Assembly: GCA_947359465.1 (NCBI GenBank) | Contig: OX375873.1 | Span: 96,142,978 to 96,206,977 of the forward strand | Source: Metellina segmentata | Taxonomy: Eukaryota; Arthropoda; Arachnida; Araneae; Tetragnathidae | DNA: 64,000 bases | Reading direction: 5' to 3' | In this document: in pieces, positions 49,101-59,684 of the stretch | Layout: every line of letters begins with the position of its first letter | Numbering within the stretch: position 1 is the stretch's first letter | Position numbers and translations under genes: made by a program | The notes under the pieces: generated by a model | Told to the model about the DNA's origin: nothing | Databases searched by the model: none | Seen by the model: the letters and a program-made list of their open reading frames with translations, nothing else

Positions 49101-52035
49101 CTTGATAAAAAAAAATACGAGGGTTAGTTAATGTCTTCCTCTTATCTATTATAGAATCCTAAAACTGTGATTTTTAAAGTGAATTAAAATATTGGCAGCA
49201 AGAAAAAGAACAACCTATGTAACAAGTACTTTCTCTACAAGAATAATTTCCAATATGTTTCGTAAGGATTGACAGGGGTTTTATTCAGTTCAAAATATTA
49301 TGAAAGCGGTAATGGTAATATTAGTTTACGTCGTACTAGAGCAACACAACGGGCTATTGACGACAGTCCGGGATCAATTCCTTAAGGAAAAGAACCGAGG
49401 ACAACGCCTCGTAATTTTGAACCACGGTCAGATGACGAAGCAACACCTAAGCTGGCACCCCACTCTCTTAACTTCCACACAAACCCAACGTGACGACTTT
49501 CGGCCACAACTGATTTAAGGTGCGCCAGCCGCTTCTACACCATACGCTTACACACATCCCTGCCCGGACCCGGATTAGAAACGGGAACCATCCGATCTAG
49601 AAGCTAACATCTTAACCACTAATATCGGTTAGTCGGCTTTTTGAAAGCGGAGTATTAATATTTTTTTCATAATGTACTGAAGCTATTGAATTGTGTCGGT
49701 AAAGCAAATATTCATTTCTCACAAAGAATGCAAGACAAAAGTATTCATAAATTGTTATATTTTCTGAAGTCTGAGTTGCATGCTGATGAATATTCAGGAC
49801 ATACTTTTACTACAAAAAAAAGATTTCGGATATTAGGAGTTACGTAAAATTATACCGTTTTCAGAAATATGTTCTAGAAAACACGTATTTTCCAAAAAAT
49901 TATATCGTAAATGTTGGTCTTATAATTTTTTCTATCATTCTTACTAGTGGGAAAAATCCACCAATTTGAAAATAGAAGGGTGAAAGAATTTTTTCAGAAT
50001 CGTTACTTCCACACTTTGAATGACTTCTCCAAATGCAAAAGGCACCGCAGCACTTGTCGATGTTGGCCATTAAAACTATCCCCAAACAACTTCACTACAT
50101 CACTGTCAAGTGTTAATGGATTACCTTTGACCTCGAACCGTTCCCCGAAGGAACTGCAAGAGACCCCTCGTCTAACTACCTGCTTCCCTATTATGAAAGA
50201 CAACCGCCCAGCTAAGCGCCCCACAGGACTCAGTCGAAGAATCTCTTTGGGTACGGATTGAGGCGGTTCAGGATTCAGAGGGTTAACATGTTGACTACCG
50301 TGCTGTTTTTGAGTAAACTTGTCTCGAACCTAATGGGAAAATCGACAATTTTGATGGATGGTAAAATGCCAATACCTTACCGAAAGAAATACCGGGATGA
50401 GAACTTACATTAATTACAGCCTATACCATCCATAGAATAAAGGCCTATCTAACAAAGCAGCATACATGCAAAACATTAAATGTTGTTAATTATGTTATTT
50501 TTGCCTTGTATGTCTAGACTCCAGCTTTGTGTAAAAAATTGTTTTCAGTTATTATTATTTATATTTTGTAAATAAACATGTTATGTGAAGTAATGACAAT
50601 TTTTAAATTTATTTCAGACGCTCGTAATCTTTTGTTAAATGCTCGTACTTGGTATGGATGAAAATATTTCAGTTTACGAGTGTAGTTAACTTTAAGAATG
50701 TCAAAGTGTTAAAATATTGTTTTCAATTGCATGCTGTTAAGCTTCAAATAGAATGTCTTAATTAACATAGCAGTATCATGTTAGCAACTTTGCTTTATTT
50801 GTTTTATCTTAGAGGCTCAAAAAAATGCTGAAGTTGCCAAAATTCAATATGAACAGAAGATTATGGAAAAAGAGTCTTTAAAAAAGATGTCTCTTCTTGA
50901 AGGTACTTGAAAATACAGTTGACATTTGTTATATATTATTCTTATCTCTTTCCTTTTGAGTTTGTATTTAATTTTATGGGCTTAAATAATTGTCATAAAA
51001 TTAGGAATAAAACAATTTTTGCTAGACCTACCAGTGTTAATTGATAAAATATTTGTTTTTTTGCTTGGCAAATTTTTGTCTCTAAGCTTCTAATTTTATA
51101 CCCATGCTTATCAAGTGATTACTATTCTGTAAGTAGTAAAACATTAAAATTGGAAATGATTTTGCTTTGATGGAATGAATATCTCACTTATCTTGATGCA
51201 GCGTATGGTTGCTATTAAATTTCTACATTTTCACTAAAAGTTTTTTTATGTTGAAATATCAAGGAAAATAACATAATTTTATATTTAATTATGCTCTGAT
51301 AGATGACAAAAATTATTTATTTACAGATGACATGGCATTTTCTAGACAAAAAACTAGAGCAGAGTCTGAAGCATATACCAAAAAACAACTTGCTGAAGGA
51401 AACAAGGTATATTTGTTTATAATTTCTCAAGTCCAGCAGAGAAGATTGCACAGTGCTGATTTTATCTATGCATATGGGATATATTATTCAAATTTTTTAT
51501 TTTCAGATGCTTCTCACACCAGAGTATTTGGAATTGAAAAAGCTAGAAGCTATTTCTCAAAACAGCAAAATTTATTTTGGAACTGACATCCCTAAAATGT
51601 TCATGGATTCTAGTCATGTTGTTACTCAAGATAAAAAATTGGTTGTGTCAGATAATTTGGTAAGTAAATTTTTATTGGAATTTTTGTATTAATTTGCCAT
51701 AACTTTTTTTTATTTAAAAGTATTTTAAAAGTACTTTTTTTTAAACTGAAAGTTCATCTATAAATTAGGAGCACTCTTTCCCTAACTTACAAACTATACA
51801 ACTTGAAACTGTTCTTCAAATTTTAATTTTTCTTTCGTTTAAGTTTTGGATTTCATTCATCTTGTAATCATTTAATATAATAGAAAAAAAATTATATTTA
51901 AAAAATTAATTCACTTTTTAATTTTTAAGAAAAAAAGTTTTAATTGAATTTGGTGATTATGTGAATCAAACTAACTATCCTCTTTATTAACTATAGGAAG
52001 ATACTATGGATGATGTGGACAATTCACAGTTCTAG
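34168..52035 (+). CDS. ERLIN: Erlin (ER lipid-raft SPFH-domain protein), complete, 12 exons
   Basis: Exons: 34168-34255, 35491-35513, 36340-36420, 36505-36551, 38016-38077, 40038-40163, 41206-41338, 43180-43271, 50813-50902, 51327-51406, 51507-51659, 51997-52035. The 1014 nt encode 337 residues in one frame, close to the 339 of human erlin-2. A hydrophobic N-terminal anchor (residues about 5-22, [13 protein letters not shown]) precedes the SPFH/prohibitin domain: [71 protein letters not shown]. Then come a charged helical region ([23 protein letters not shown]) and KIYFGTDIP. Erlins form large ER-membrane rings that recruit RNF170 to activated IP3 receptors for degradation and limit SREBP activation. 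Every intron of size carries transposons, but no exon is damaged. Confidence 0.96.
34514..34557. repeat. Short imperfect hairpin in erlin intron 1
   Basis: Arms ACTAGTTTTCTGTAAGCTCC and GGAGCTTTCAGAAAGTAGT pair almost completely around a loop of about 5 nt. Confidence 0.6.
34873..35320. mobile_element. hAT-type MITE in erlin intron 1
   Basis: Ends CAGGGGTGGCCATTGAAC and ...GTTGCTGGCCACCCCTG are inverted. Flanking 8-mers CTCTAGGC (34865-34872) and TTATAGGC (35321-35328) match at six of eight positions, a decayed target duplication. It shares the CAGGGGTGGCCA end with the 26405-27372 element. Confidence 0.75.
35491..35513 (+). CDS. ERLIN: Erlin 23-nt microexon
   Basis: Flanked by TTATTTTTAG and GTAAGT. 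It supplies HVGIYYR after a split Gly codon. Skipping it would remove a conserved SPFH start segment and shift the frame (23 is not a multiple of 3). Confidence 0.93.
35673..35806. mobile_element. piggyBac-type MITE in erlin intron 2
   Basis: Bounded by TTAA at 35669-35672 and 35807-35810, with inverted ends CCTTTTGACTACAGC and CCTTTAGACTATGGCC. 134 bp, non-coding. A related end, TTAA then CCTTTAGACTACGGCCGG, is at 56543-56564. Confidence 0.72.
36915..37290 (+). repeat. tRNA-derived SINE, type 2 head, with duplicated tail
   Basis: The head has GTAGCCCAGTTGGAAGAG and GGCTGCAAGTTCAAATCC. The body is followed by two 3' modules, TAGCACATTTCGTTGCTCC near 37095 and ATCCCATTGTGTTGCTCC near 37243, so the tail half is present twice. 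In erlin intron 4 (36552-38015). Confidence 0.75.
38170..38760 (+). mobile_element. Mariner element, internally deleted
   Basis: Ends CGAAGGGTCATTTTTAAAGT and the inverse of ...TTAAAAAATGACCCTCG form the inverted repeats. The right flank is TA; the left is CA, probably a mutated TA. The frame 38282-38521 ([40 protein letters not shown]) is the N-terminal DNA-binding region of a mariner transposase and decays into [13 protein letters not shown] text. The catalytic domain is missing. In erlin intron 5 (38078-40037). Confidence 0.85.
39502..39724 (-). mobile_element. Helitron 3' end fragment (family B)
   Basis: The minus strand ends CACGCAGTGGCTAG followed by T at 39501, preceded by CATGGGCAACGCCGTG. 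The fragment stops where SINE sequence begins at about 39725. Confidence 0.65.
39725..39905 (+). repeat. SINE body/tail fragment
   Basis: It contains GGTGACAGCTCTGGTGTTA, GTTCAAAATTACGCGGTG and GTGTTGCTCTAGTACGACG then TTAATTAAAATG. A small internal duplication of the TGT..CATTGTG part is seen near 39840-39870. Confidence 0.72.
40164..41205. other. Erlin intron 6, nothing recognised
   Basis: AT-rich DNA of about 1 kb without repeat ends or coding signature. Confidence 0.5.
41424..42162. repeat. Long foldback (inverted repeat) element in erlin intron 7
   Basis: The left arm reads inward from ATTCCATCTTAATTCAGGC through CAGATGTTTTTGAATTTA and AAAATTCAGGAAAAAGTAAG to GATATTTTGTTGCG. The right arm, reverse-complemented, reads ATTCCATATCAATTCAGCC, CAGATGTTTTTGAATTTACC, AAAATTCAGGAAAAAGTAAG and AGATATTTTGTTGC. 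Arms reach about 200-300 bp with a short centre near 41700-41860. It has no coding capacity. Confidence 0.8.
42163..43179. other. Rest of erlin intron 7, nothing recognised
   Basis: AT-rich; no repeat boundary or gene seen. Confidence 0.45.
43395..43895. mobile_element. hAT-type MITE rich in ACATCGATGT, copy 2
   Basis: Same family as 18209-18994: ends TAGTGATGCGACGTTGATG and ...CGATGTCGCATCCCTA, 8-bp duplication GTAGGTAC at 43387-43394 and 43896-43903. It carries one copy of the internal unit instead of three, plus a 58-bp insertion at 43589-43646 absent from copy 1. In erlin intron 8. Confidence 0.88.
43589..43646 (+). mobile_element. Tiny hairpin retroposon, copy B
   Basis: It starts TTGGATTGGATTTTG, contains ATGGCGCAAGGTCC and GCGGACAAACTGCACCA, and is flanked by CCAAGGA at 43582-43588 and 43647-43653. 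The related MITE at 18209-18994 shows the empty site (GTGACCAAGGGTGAAGGG). No A-rich tail. Confidence 0.78.
45240..46977 (-). pseudogene. piggyBac transposase (PGBD-like), frameshifted
   Basis: Starts [19 protein letters not shown] with an acidic N-terminus ([11 protein letters not shown]), as usual. Blocks in shifted frames follow: [35 protein letters not shown] (first catalytic Asp), [19 protein letters not shown], then [15 protein letters not shown] where FDNYFSS is expected, and [14 protein letters not shown] (last Asp). At least three frame changes are needed between 46977 and 46072. The second Asp is replaced (Tyr-Arg in place of Asp-Asn). A Cys-rich tail (AKCVSVS, near 45290) remains. 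Dead copy. Confidence 0.88.
47402..47695 (-). CDS. Hypothetical Cys-rich frame inside the piggyBac element
   Basis: A 97-codon minus frame with [16 protein letters not shown] and [10 protein letters not shown] near its end. It lies upstream of, and co-oriented with, the transposase, in the long non-transposase part of the element. No family was recognised. It may be a second element-borne frame, a captured exon or chance. Confidence 0.25.
   Translation of the reverse strand: MRTLYSCQNYSLNPQSCKRVFERRKLREKVLLKKYLSTKDLTLEKKNIFPRVTNNPLKSNCCGMCCKPFYYCRSGGDIMLYPTDQVSKKVCCVHSKV
49313..49640 (-). repeat. Near full-length tRNA-derived SINE (type 1) inside the piggyBac element
   Basis: The minus strand begins GCCGACTAACCGATATTAGT and carries GTTAAGATGTTAGCTTCTAG (A box region) and GGTTCCCGTTTCTAATCCGG (B box region). 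The body GAGTGGGGTGCCAGCTTAGG and GTTCAAAATTACGAGGCG follows, ending AGCCCGTTGTGTTGCTCTAG then TACGACGTAAACTAATAT. At about 330 bp it is the best full-length reference in the window. Confidence 0.85.
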
Positions 52036-52620
52036 GTTCTTATTTTTGTTATTAGTAAACATTACTGAGTGGAAATTATTTTGTGAATTTCTAGATAAGA
52101 CTGTTTTGATAAGAAAAATTGGAGTTTAGATTCATTTAAAAATGTGAAATATACCATGTGTACTGAAATTATGCACTGGACTCATAGAATCATCAATTTT
52201 CAACTACATTGTCTTCAACTTCTGATGATTAGCAGGGCTCATTACTGGTCCTTTTTTTCCCTAAAATTCTCTTTTTGAATCTGAAGTCTCTTAAAGTCCC
52301 TTTTCGACTGGTCCCTTTTTTTCCCTATTATGCAAAAACTATTTTCGTTTTTACCAAATTTTTTTGCTTTTTTAAAAAGATTCTGCTTGGGAAAGCAAGT
52401 TTTCCTTCATCCAATAGGATTCAATGTCTCGTCGTGGGGGTGGTGGATCGGCATTTGATGTCACTGAAGAACATAGCATGGCCAGACTAATTGTGATTTT
52501 GCAATATTTATTAACAGTAAGAAATTCAGACTTGTGCCAAGTCGTTAATTTCATGTGGATATTTAATTCATTTGGAAAGTGGATGCAAAAAAACTATGAA
52601 AACAGTTAAAATTTGTATGT

Positions 52621-55010
52621 GTGAGCTCATCCCTATTCACAGATTTCACTGGCTTATATCAGAGGCAAGAGCCTTTAATTCATGTTGTGCATGCACATAT
52701 AAAAGACCTTGTTTCTATTATGGGACGTTCATGTAAAACAGAGGCTATACAGAGTTTTACAAAATTTCCTTCTCAAGATGCCTTCAGTGCTGATTGTTTG
52801 TTGCCTGTGAAAAATTTGCCCTTAAGTGATGAAATGAAAGCCCTAATCGCTTATTTATCACAGTCTGAGAAAGAGGAGTTCACTTCAGATACGTATACAT
52901 TATGTTACTGCCGGAAATTGCATTATTGGGAAAAAGTTATCTTCTCAAGGATTTTGAGAAGTTTCGGATGTCTCAAACCAGACCAGATAAAATTAAAGCT
53001 ACGTTAAAAAAGGTTTGGGGTAATGGCAGCTTCTCTACCCATACCACATGAGGAGGAAAAATGAATGGATGAGTGGACACTTAATTCAACTTGAAGATAT
53101 GAAGCATGATACCAGAATTGCCCATTATTGGTCTTAAATTATGAAATGTAAAACTGGATGTTGCTATTAAATATCCAAATGTTGCGATGGTCATTAAGGC
53201 TGCATTGACACTTTCCTATGACAGTGCAGAAGTTGAAAGAGGTTTTTTAGGTCTGCAAGAATAATGACAGAAGACAGTGCATCAATATCTGTGCACACTT
53301 TAAACACGAGATTAAATATTGCTGATGGATTGAAAAGTTTCAACCATAAGCCTCACTTGGTTCCTATCACAACTGAATTAATTGATTCAGCCTGCATAGC
53401 TTACAAAAGCTATGAGGATTTTTTGAACTAACAAAAGCAAGAGGCTGAAGGGAAAAAAAAGAAAGAGGAAGAATATGCAGTTCTTTTGAAGAAGAGGAAA
53501 AAGTTTGAATAGTCAAACTGCGATTGAAAACTCGGAAGTTGTGAAGGGGTCTGAAAGTGTGCAAAATTCTGTCGTTTATCAGCTGTTAGAAGAAGCTAAC
53601 AAGAAACTTAGAAATCTCTCTATATTAAAAAAAAGTTACCTCCGCTGCAGGATTGAAAACTGTGTTGTTTAGCTCGATTCTTAGACAATTTCCCGAGAAA
53701 GTACTGATCGGGAAAAAACGAAATTGACATGGTTTGTTCTTCATTGTATTCCCTGGGCAATTACTAAGATTTTTTTCCGATGTGGCTATTAGTTTAGGGT
53801 TTATTAAGTGTCAAAATTGAAGAAGCGAAACTTCTTCCGCGAGTAAGCAAAACACATGCAAATTTTCAGCCGTGAGTTTTTTTTTAAAGAGTACCTCTCA
53901 ACGTAAATTTTTGTAGCTCATCAAGTTTTTTTTTTTTTTGAAATTTCAATTTGGGGTTTTTGATAATATTTTTTTGAAATTCGGGAAAAATTGGGACATT
54001 TTTTTAAAACTGCCATATCTATATGTTATTACTATTAGTTTTAAATCTTAGCAGTATACCTCAGAATGTACTCTTTCTTACGGTACTATTATTTTTTAAA
54101 TCAGTTAATAATTAAATTGGATGCGATCAAAAGTTGGTCATACAAAATTTGGAATCTTTGGATATTTTCGCTACTTTTTGTTACAACCGTTATATCTACA
54201 GCAAAAACTATTATTTTTTAAATTTGAGAACATCACTGAATACATTAAATTACACTCTTTCTTATGGTACAATTATTTTTAAAATTGGTCATACAATTTT
54301 CGGAACTTTCAGATCGTAATTTCCGATACAAAACTAAAACTGTCATATCTATATCGTATTACTATTAGTTTTGAATTTTAAAAATATCGCAGTATACCTC
54401 AAAATGTACTCTTTCTTATGGTAGAATTATTTTTTAAATTGGTTCATAAATAAATTCGATGCAAATTTCGTATTTTTTATTTTGCGGAGCAAATTTTGCA
54501 CGCGTATGAGGGTTGTAATTTTTACTATCTGGTTTGCCAGATATCAAATTTATCGTAGCAACAATTGCCATAAAAACGATTTCTTTTTATTTGACGAGGA
54601 AAAAGGCTCGCTTTTTTCCCTCTGTTCTCAAGACAGTTTGCCGACAAAGTACAGATCGTAAAGTTTGGATATTAACAATGTTTACTTAAAATTGTACAGG
54701 GAACAAGATGCAGAAGATTTTTTACTCATGTGGCTATTAGTTTAGGGTGCATTAAGTGTTAAAGTTAAAAAAAAAGTGAAATCACTTGCGAAAGAGGTAT
54801 TGGTTTGCGAAGCAAACCAAACGGGATTGCTACGCTATCCCCTGGGGTCTGCGAGCGTAAGTGAGCAGGGTTCGGAGCCCCCTAGTTCTATAAAAAAATT
54901 ACTTTGCCGCAGCAAAGGTTGCCCAAGCAATACTAGAAGGAGCTGTAAAGAACAATGCTAAATGCAAACAGAAAAGGAAAGCTATTAATAGTTTAGAGAA
55001 AGAACTGAAT
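52621..55010 (+). pseudogene. hAT transposase remains
   Basis: The frame 52621-53007 reads DFTGLYQRQEPLIHVVHAHI and YLSQSEKEEFTSDTYT, then breaks. Frames near 53180-53400 give AEVERGF, SARIMTEDSASISVHTLN and GLKSFNHKPHLVPITTELID, the hAT C-terminal dimerisation region. A Lys/Glu-rich tail (QEAEGKKKKEEEYAVLLKK-like) runs into the Helitron. The frame resumes after it as VAQAILEGAVKNNAKCKQKR. Stops and frame changes show decay. Confidence 0.65.
53615..54885 (+). mobile_element. Helitron-like element, non-autonomous, copy 2
   Basis: Same family as 5667-7211: starts TCTCTCTATATTAAAA and ends GGTTCGGAGCCCCCTAG followed by T. Shares GGATTGAAAACTGTGTTG, GATATCAAATTTATCGTAGC and ACAGATCGTAAAGTTTGG. 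About 270 bp shorter than copy 1, lacking among others the CCG run and part of the 3' subterminal repeats. Inserted in the hAT transposase coding tail. Confidence 0.8.
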
Positions 55011-55659
55011 ATAAAAAAACTTGCTTATTACTACTTTTTCCTTAAAAACCTAAAACTACCTAATTTTAATTTTAGATAATTTGTCCCCTATTTCGGTTTT
55101 TTTTTTATGTTATATCATTCACTCAAGTTTTTTCCCTTTTAAATGTTACTGTCTCTAAAGTTATAATTCAAAGCTTCTTGAGTGTTCATGTTTGAAAGTA
55201 AACAAGATATGCCAAGTAAAAAATGTTTAGTTTCATGCATTAAAGTTTACTGTAAGAAATGCAAGAATGATGTTAAAGTGTGTGCATTGAAACTTAGCTA
55301 TTGACCCCAGAATTTTGTGTTGGTCCCTTTTTTAGAATATAATAGTCTCTTTTTTTTTACTTAGGGACAAAGCTAAAATCTGTTGTGAACCCTGCTGTAG
55401 CAAAAGTTTTAACTTTAAAAATGTTTAGGATGGAAATTTAAACACCAAAATTAGACACAGGAAAAAATTTTCTATCCCTGATAAACTTAGTATTATGATC
55501 TTATATATTCAGAAAATCTGTTATAATCGAAGTGGATTATTTCATACTTGAATATTTGAAGTTAAAATATAATTTACCTATTCATTTAACAGAAGTAATT
55601 GCATATTGCATTCATTTCTGTCTGTCTGAAATCTGTCATTTGTATTTACTTGTAGAATA

Positions 55660-55828
55660 CAGTGAAATCTCAGTATAACTTGCATCCTAAAAATATTAAA
55701 TTGATGTTTTATTTTGAAAAATACTTTATTGAAAACAAATTTGCTTGGATTTCTATTATTGTGAGTTTTAGCTGGGATTTGCGAGAAATAAAGAGGTACT
55801 TAAAACTGAGAAACGTGAGATTTCACTG
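55660..55828. mobile_element. pogo/Tigger-like MITE
   Basis: Ends CAGTGAAATCTCAGTATAA and, inverted, CAGTGAAATCTCACGTTTC, flanked by TA at 55658-55659 and 55829-55830. 169 bp, non-coding. Confidence 0.75.
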
Positions 55829-56941
55829 TATAAGGACTGTTCACAGTAGCATCCTTTATAAAACAGCTGCAGTGAGTAGGGGGGAAATGAACTTGCGTTG
55901 AGTTAAAATATCAAAGTATAATTTTATTGTTTTGAGTTATTAGTAATATATTAAGTGGAACTAAGTTCTTAAAAGTGTTGAAACATTTTTATTTTTCACA
56001 CTTGAAAATGTGTGTATAAACCTTCTTTGACTCCTTAAAAATTTCAAAAGAATTCGTTAAATACTGCTTATACACTCCTTAATTTTTATATTCTATAATT
56101 CCTTAAAAATTTCGAAATAACTCATTAAATACTTAATTTTTATTTTGAAAATTCTGTGTGACCCCTGTAGAAGTTCTGGTCTGAGAGACTCGAAATTTAA
56201 GAATATCTTTGATTTGTTTCCTGTAAAGAGAAATAAATGCAAAAGCCTTATCTTGACAGTATAGCATTGTAGAAGATGGTATGAGGGACATGCAAGAGAA
56301 ACTTATATGCAATTGCATTTAACAAATCCGTTCAAACTGCAATAAATTCAGAATGAGAAATTTGTTCAATGTAAATTAATTGTGTGTGTACTGTATAAGG
56401 AATAACCTTTTGCAAAAGTACATAGGTGTCATAAGTGTGCTTTATTATGAAAAACGAAATCTTCTATCAATACTAATATCTATATCACATTATAAAATAT
56501 GTATGCTTTAGAATGCTATGATGGAAACAAAATAGGAGGCATTAACCTTTAGACTACGGCCGGTATTGGATGTAGTCTCAATTTGGTTACAAAAATTATC
56601 AATGAAACCTGAAGCTAAAACAACTATTTTTTAACATCTTAGTGAAATGCAGATGGCCCATCAGTTCAGCTTATGGTTTCTTACTATGATTGGTTAATGG
56701 TGTTTGTTATGTGTAGTGGGAATACTATCAAATATACTCTACGTCCCTTCCCAAAACCTCCGATTTAGGCTAGCATCGTAAAGGTAATAAGCGCAGTTAT
56801 TTCTTGCACCTGGCCTATATTCTCAATTTCTTTCTGTAAAAGACTGCTTCTAGCTCTGATAATGTCAAGATTGTAGTTGCAGATTGGATGCAATTATGCA
56901 TTTTGGTCCCCCTTTTCACCTAAGGCTAAAAAGGATTTGTA
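55829..56941. other. AT-rich DNA with one piggyBac-type MITE end
   Basis: TTAA followed by CCTTTAGACTACGGCCGG at about 56543 matches the ends of the 35673-35806 MITE; the partner end was not found. Nothing else recognised. Confidence 0.45.
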
Positions 56942-57907
56942 TCTATATATAAAAGCCAAATACCACTCACTCATTGATCACTATCTCAAGAACTACAAGT
57001 CCTAGGAAGCTGAAATTTTGCTGGGTGATACTTCTTATACAGTAGAGCTGCACTAACAACGGATTTTGAGAAATTCGACTCCTAAGAGGCCTAAAATTTG
57101 CCTCTTACTCTACATATTGAAGCGGTTCTTAGGGAACTTAGATACTTGTGAATCATTCGTTTAAAGCATTGATTTTCTTTTTGAAAAAACACTCTAGAAC
57201 TTACCTTCTGTTTATTAAAAAATTGTAATGGGTTGAGTTTAATTTGTCTACACTTTTGCTCCGATGAATGGAATTTTCAAGGAATGTTGATAAATATGTA
57301 ACTCATTATACCCACAGGGTTCTAAAATATTAGTGTACCAAATGTGGTGTGGATTGTTCAAACAGTGTAGATTTGTATATCTAAGAGAAGCTCTGTTATT
57401 CCACGTGCTGCTGAATGGAATGTTCAAGAAAAAATGCATTTGCTTCAAATTAAATTAGTTATGAATGCCATAAAAATTTTATTTATCATCTTCTCGTATT
57501 GATGATGAAATTCGAAAATACAGCATACCAGGTGCAAGAATGCCACAAGTAAAATATATTCATAGGAAAACTAAGTGCAAGACTATAGACCGAAAATTTG
57601 CCCCTTTTTGCTGAAAATGAAAGTACAGGGATATTTGTAATCACTCAAAATCTACTTCTGTAGTAAGTCATTTTAGAAAAATATCTTTCAGCAGAAGTGC
57701 AATGAATATGAAATGGTTTATATGGATGGATACATCACGTATGCATATTTCCATCCAAAGTAAATTGTAGAAGCAATGGAGAAGTTAAAATGATATTAAA
57801 TATTTGATGCTAGCATTCATTTATGAAAAATAATTGATTAGTCTGATCATTTTCAATCAACATACTATAATCAATTCAACCCGAGCAATACCTGGTAATT
57901 CTTCTAG
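56942..57907 (+). mobile_element. Helitron-like element (family D)
   Basis: 5' end TCTATATATAAAAGCCAAAT then ACCACTCACTCATTGATCAC; 3' end ACCCGAGCAATACCTGGTAA then TTCTTCTAG followed by T. 966 bp, no helicase frame. The 3' hairpin is weak, suggesting age. Confidence 0.65.
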
Positions 57908-58851
57908 TCGTATAGAAATGAATGACAAATGTTTGACTTACAAGGTTGTTCAATCCGAGAAAGATTTTATTTGCTTTTGATTCCAATCTCTATCTTGTTA
58001 TCAGAGATGGTGCTGTGGCGTTGTTGATATCATGTGCCTTTCCAACTCTCCCACACCTGCAGCTTTTGTCAGTTGATTAGTTAAAGTTTGACTCATGATT
58101 CGATTTCGAAAGAACACAAGTGTTCTTAATTTGATTAATCTTGATTTGCATAGATATGTAATCTTTCCTATATCTGTAAATAGTAATTAAACTTTAACTT
58201 AACTGAAGAATCTCTCTAATCGTCATTAATGTATGGAACAAGAAGTACCACTGAATCAATTCGATATTAGAAATCCTGTCATTTTGCGTCAACTGTTAAA
58301 GAGATTTTTAAGTTTTTGCAGACACTTTTCATGTTTAATAGTTCATGTGAATTAGAAATTCTAATTAATAATTATTTTCAACCCTAAATGAAATTCTTAA
58401 TTTCTATCTAGGACCATTTAGAGCAATACAAATATGAATGATTCATACCTTCATAAAAAGAAAAAAAAGTTTTTTGTCTAATAATATCATCATTTTAACA
58501 AAAATTGAGAATTCTGGTTAAGTTTTTATTCAAAGTGCGAATATTTCTCATTGGCATAGTCAAAAACAAAGTTAAATTAAGTATAAAGCCTTTTCATATT
58601 AATATTTTTTTAATGTAATTTTTATTACTTTTGGGATTTTCACTTTTTTGCTGATTTTTTACCTTTAAAAACTTTAAGAGTTCATCTAGTTAGTACTTTG
58701 TAATATACAGTAAATATTAATGTCAAGTTTACATTATTAGTATAAGCTGAAAAAAGCATTAAATATATCTCACTAAATAAACTGGTATGTTGATACTGAA
58801 GTTTGTTATTGAAAGTATTTAATTTCATAACATTTCTTTCTATAGGGAACT
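57908..58851. other. AT-rich DNA, nothing recognised
   Basis: No gene or repeat boundary recognised. Confidence 0.4.
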
Positions 58852-59058
58852 AATAAAAAAGAAAGAGAAAAACATCAAAACAACTAAAAGTAAAATGGAG
58901 GAGTAATGGAAAACTTTTAATCGGAACGACTCTTAAACAACTTGGTCAAAGTCTGAACTGGAATGTTGTATTTGTGAATTTCCTGTGATTTATAAATGTT
59001 AAAACCAATTGTAATAATTCTAACTGTCAACTTTTTGTAATTTTATATGAAAAATAAA
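58852..59058 (+). other. Candidate terminal exon with polyadenylation signal
   Basis: CATTTCTTTCTATAG is a good acceptor. The sequence after it reads, in one phase, ELIKKKEKNIKTTKSKMEE then TAA, or, in the phase that fits the erlin exon ending at 51659, GTNKKEREKHQNN then TAA. AATAAA lies at 59053-59058. It could be an alternative last exon of erlin or the end of an unrecognised gene. Confidence 0.4.
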
Positions 59059-59412
59059 AAGTTTGACTTTTTAGTACATTTTCTAGTTATGTGTATATTT
59101 TAAATCATTTGCTGATGTTCCATGAAGAGTATTGTCTTAAAATATAGCTGTAAACATCATGTGAATTAATTACAAAATATTAATATTTTATCTAATAAAA
59201 TACTTATATAGGGCTTAACAAAATAATATGAGCACTAGCAAAATATCATTTTTTTTAAAATAAGTAGTTGGATTAAGCTTTGCACATAATACAGCTGAAA
59301 TACATTGAGAAATGTAAAAAAACTGATTTATATTCCAACTCTTTAACACATACTGATGCCAATTCCTTGATAGAAGCAGGCAAGGGAATCAACTCCTAAC
59401 CTTGTTCTCAAG

Positions 59413-59652
59413 AATGCCCTCACACAGGTTCAAAAATTTTTTATGTATTTTTCATGTTTTTCCGCTTTTTAGTAATTTTCAGCGTTTTTCTAACGTGATT
59501 TTGGCCGTTTTTAAGAATATGACGTCATTAGTGTTCCTAGTCAATGAGAGTATATTTCAAGCTTTGAAGAAACGGATGTCCTAGTGACGTTTGTATGTAC
59601 TAGTGGGTATGCCTGGGCGATGTATCGATTTTTCGTGAAAAACCTGTGTGAG
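59413..59652. repeat. Inverted-repeat-bounded segment
   Basis: CCTCACACAGGTT near 59417 and its inverse AACCTGTGTGAGG near 59640 bound about 240 bp. May be a small MITE; no duplication of target was fixed. Confidence 0.5.
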
Positions 59653-59684
59653 GACGACAACCACATCGGTTTCACGATGGCGAC

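Larger units (their letters stand above)
43999..50282 (-). mobile_element. piggyBac element with matching TTAA ends (6.3 kb)
   Basis: Twelve-bp perfect inverted ends CCCTCTGAATCC (43999-44010) and GGATTCAGAGGG (50271-50282) are bordered by TTAA at 43995-43998 and 50283-50286. It contains a decayed minus-strand transposase (about 45240-46977), about 3.3 kb of further DNA upstream of it, a SINE (49313-49640) and a Helitron-like end remnant (CCCGGCGTTGCACGAG near 44677). Unusually long for the family, part of it by later insertions. Entirely within erlin intron 8 (43272-50812). Confidence 0.88.
52233..55394 (+). mobile_element. hAT element downstream of erlin, split by a Helitron
   Basis: Ends CAGGGCTCATTACTGGTCC and, inverted, CAGGGTTCACAACAG. 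Clean 8-bp duplications were not seen, so the limits are approximate. It begins about 200 bp after the erlin stop, before any AATAAA. It carries transposase remains and a Helitron-like element (53615-54885). Confidence 0.65.

Noticed and set aside
49947..50261. 104-codon frame near the piggyBac right end
   Set aside because: No family was recognised on either strand and it overlaps element terminal DNA; probably chance.
50610..50660. Acceptor-like TTATTTCAG followed by a short open stretch before the erlin exon at 50813
   Set aside because: Including it breaks the erlin frame, and the exon ending at 43271 joins the one starting at 50813 in perfect phase.
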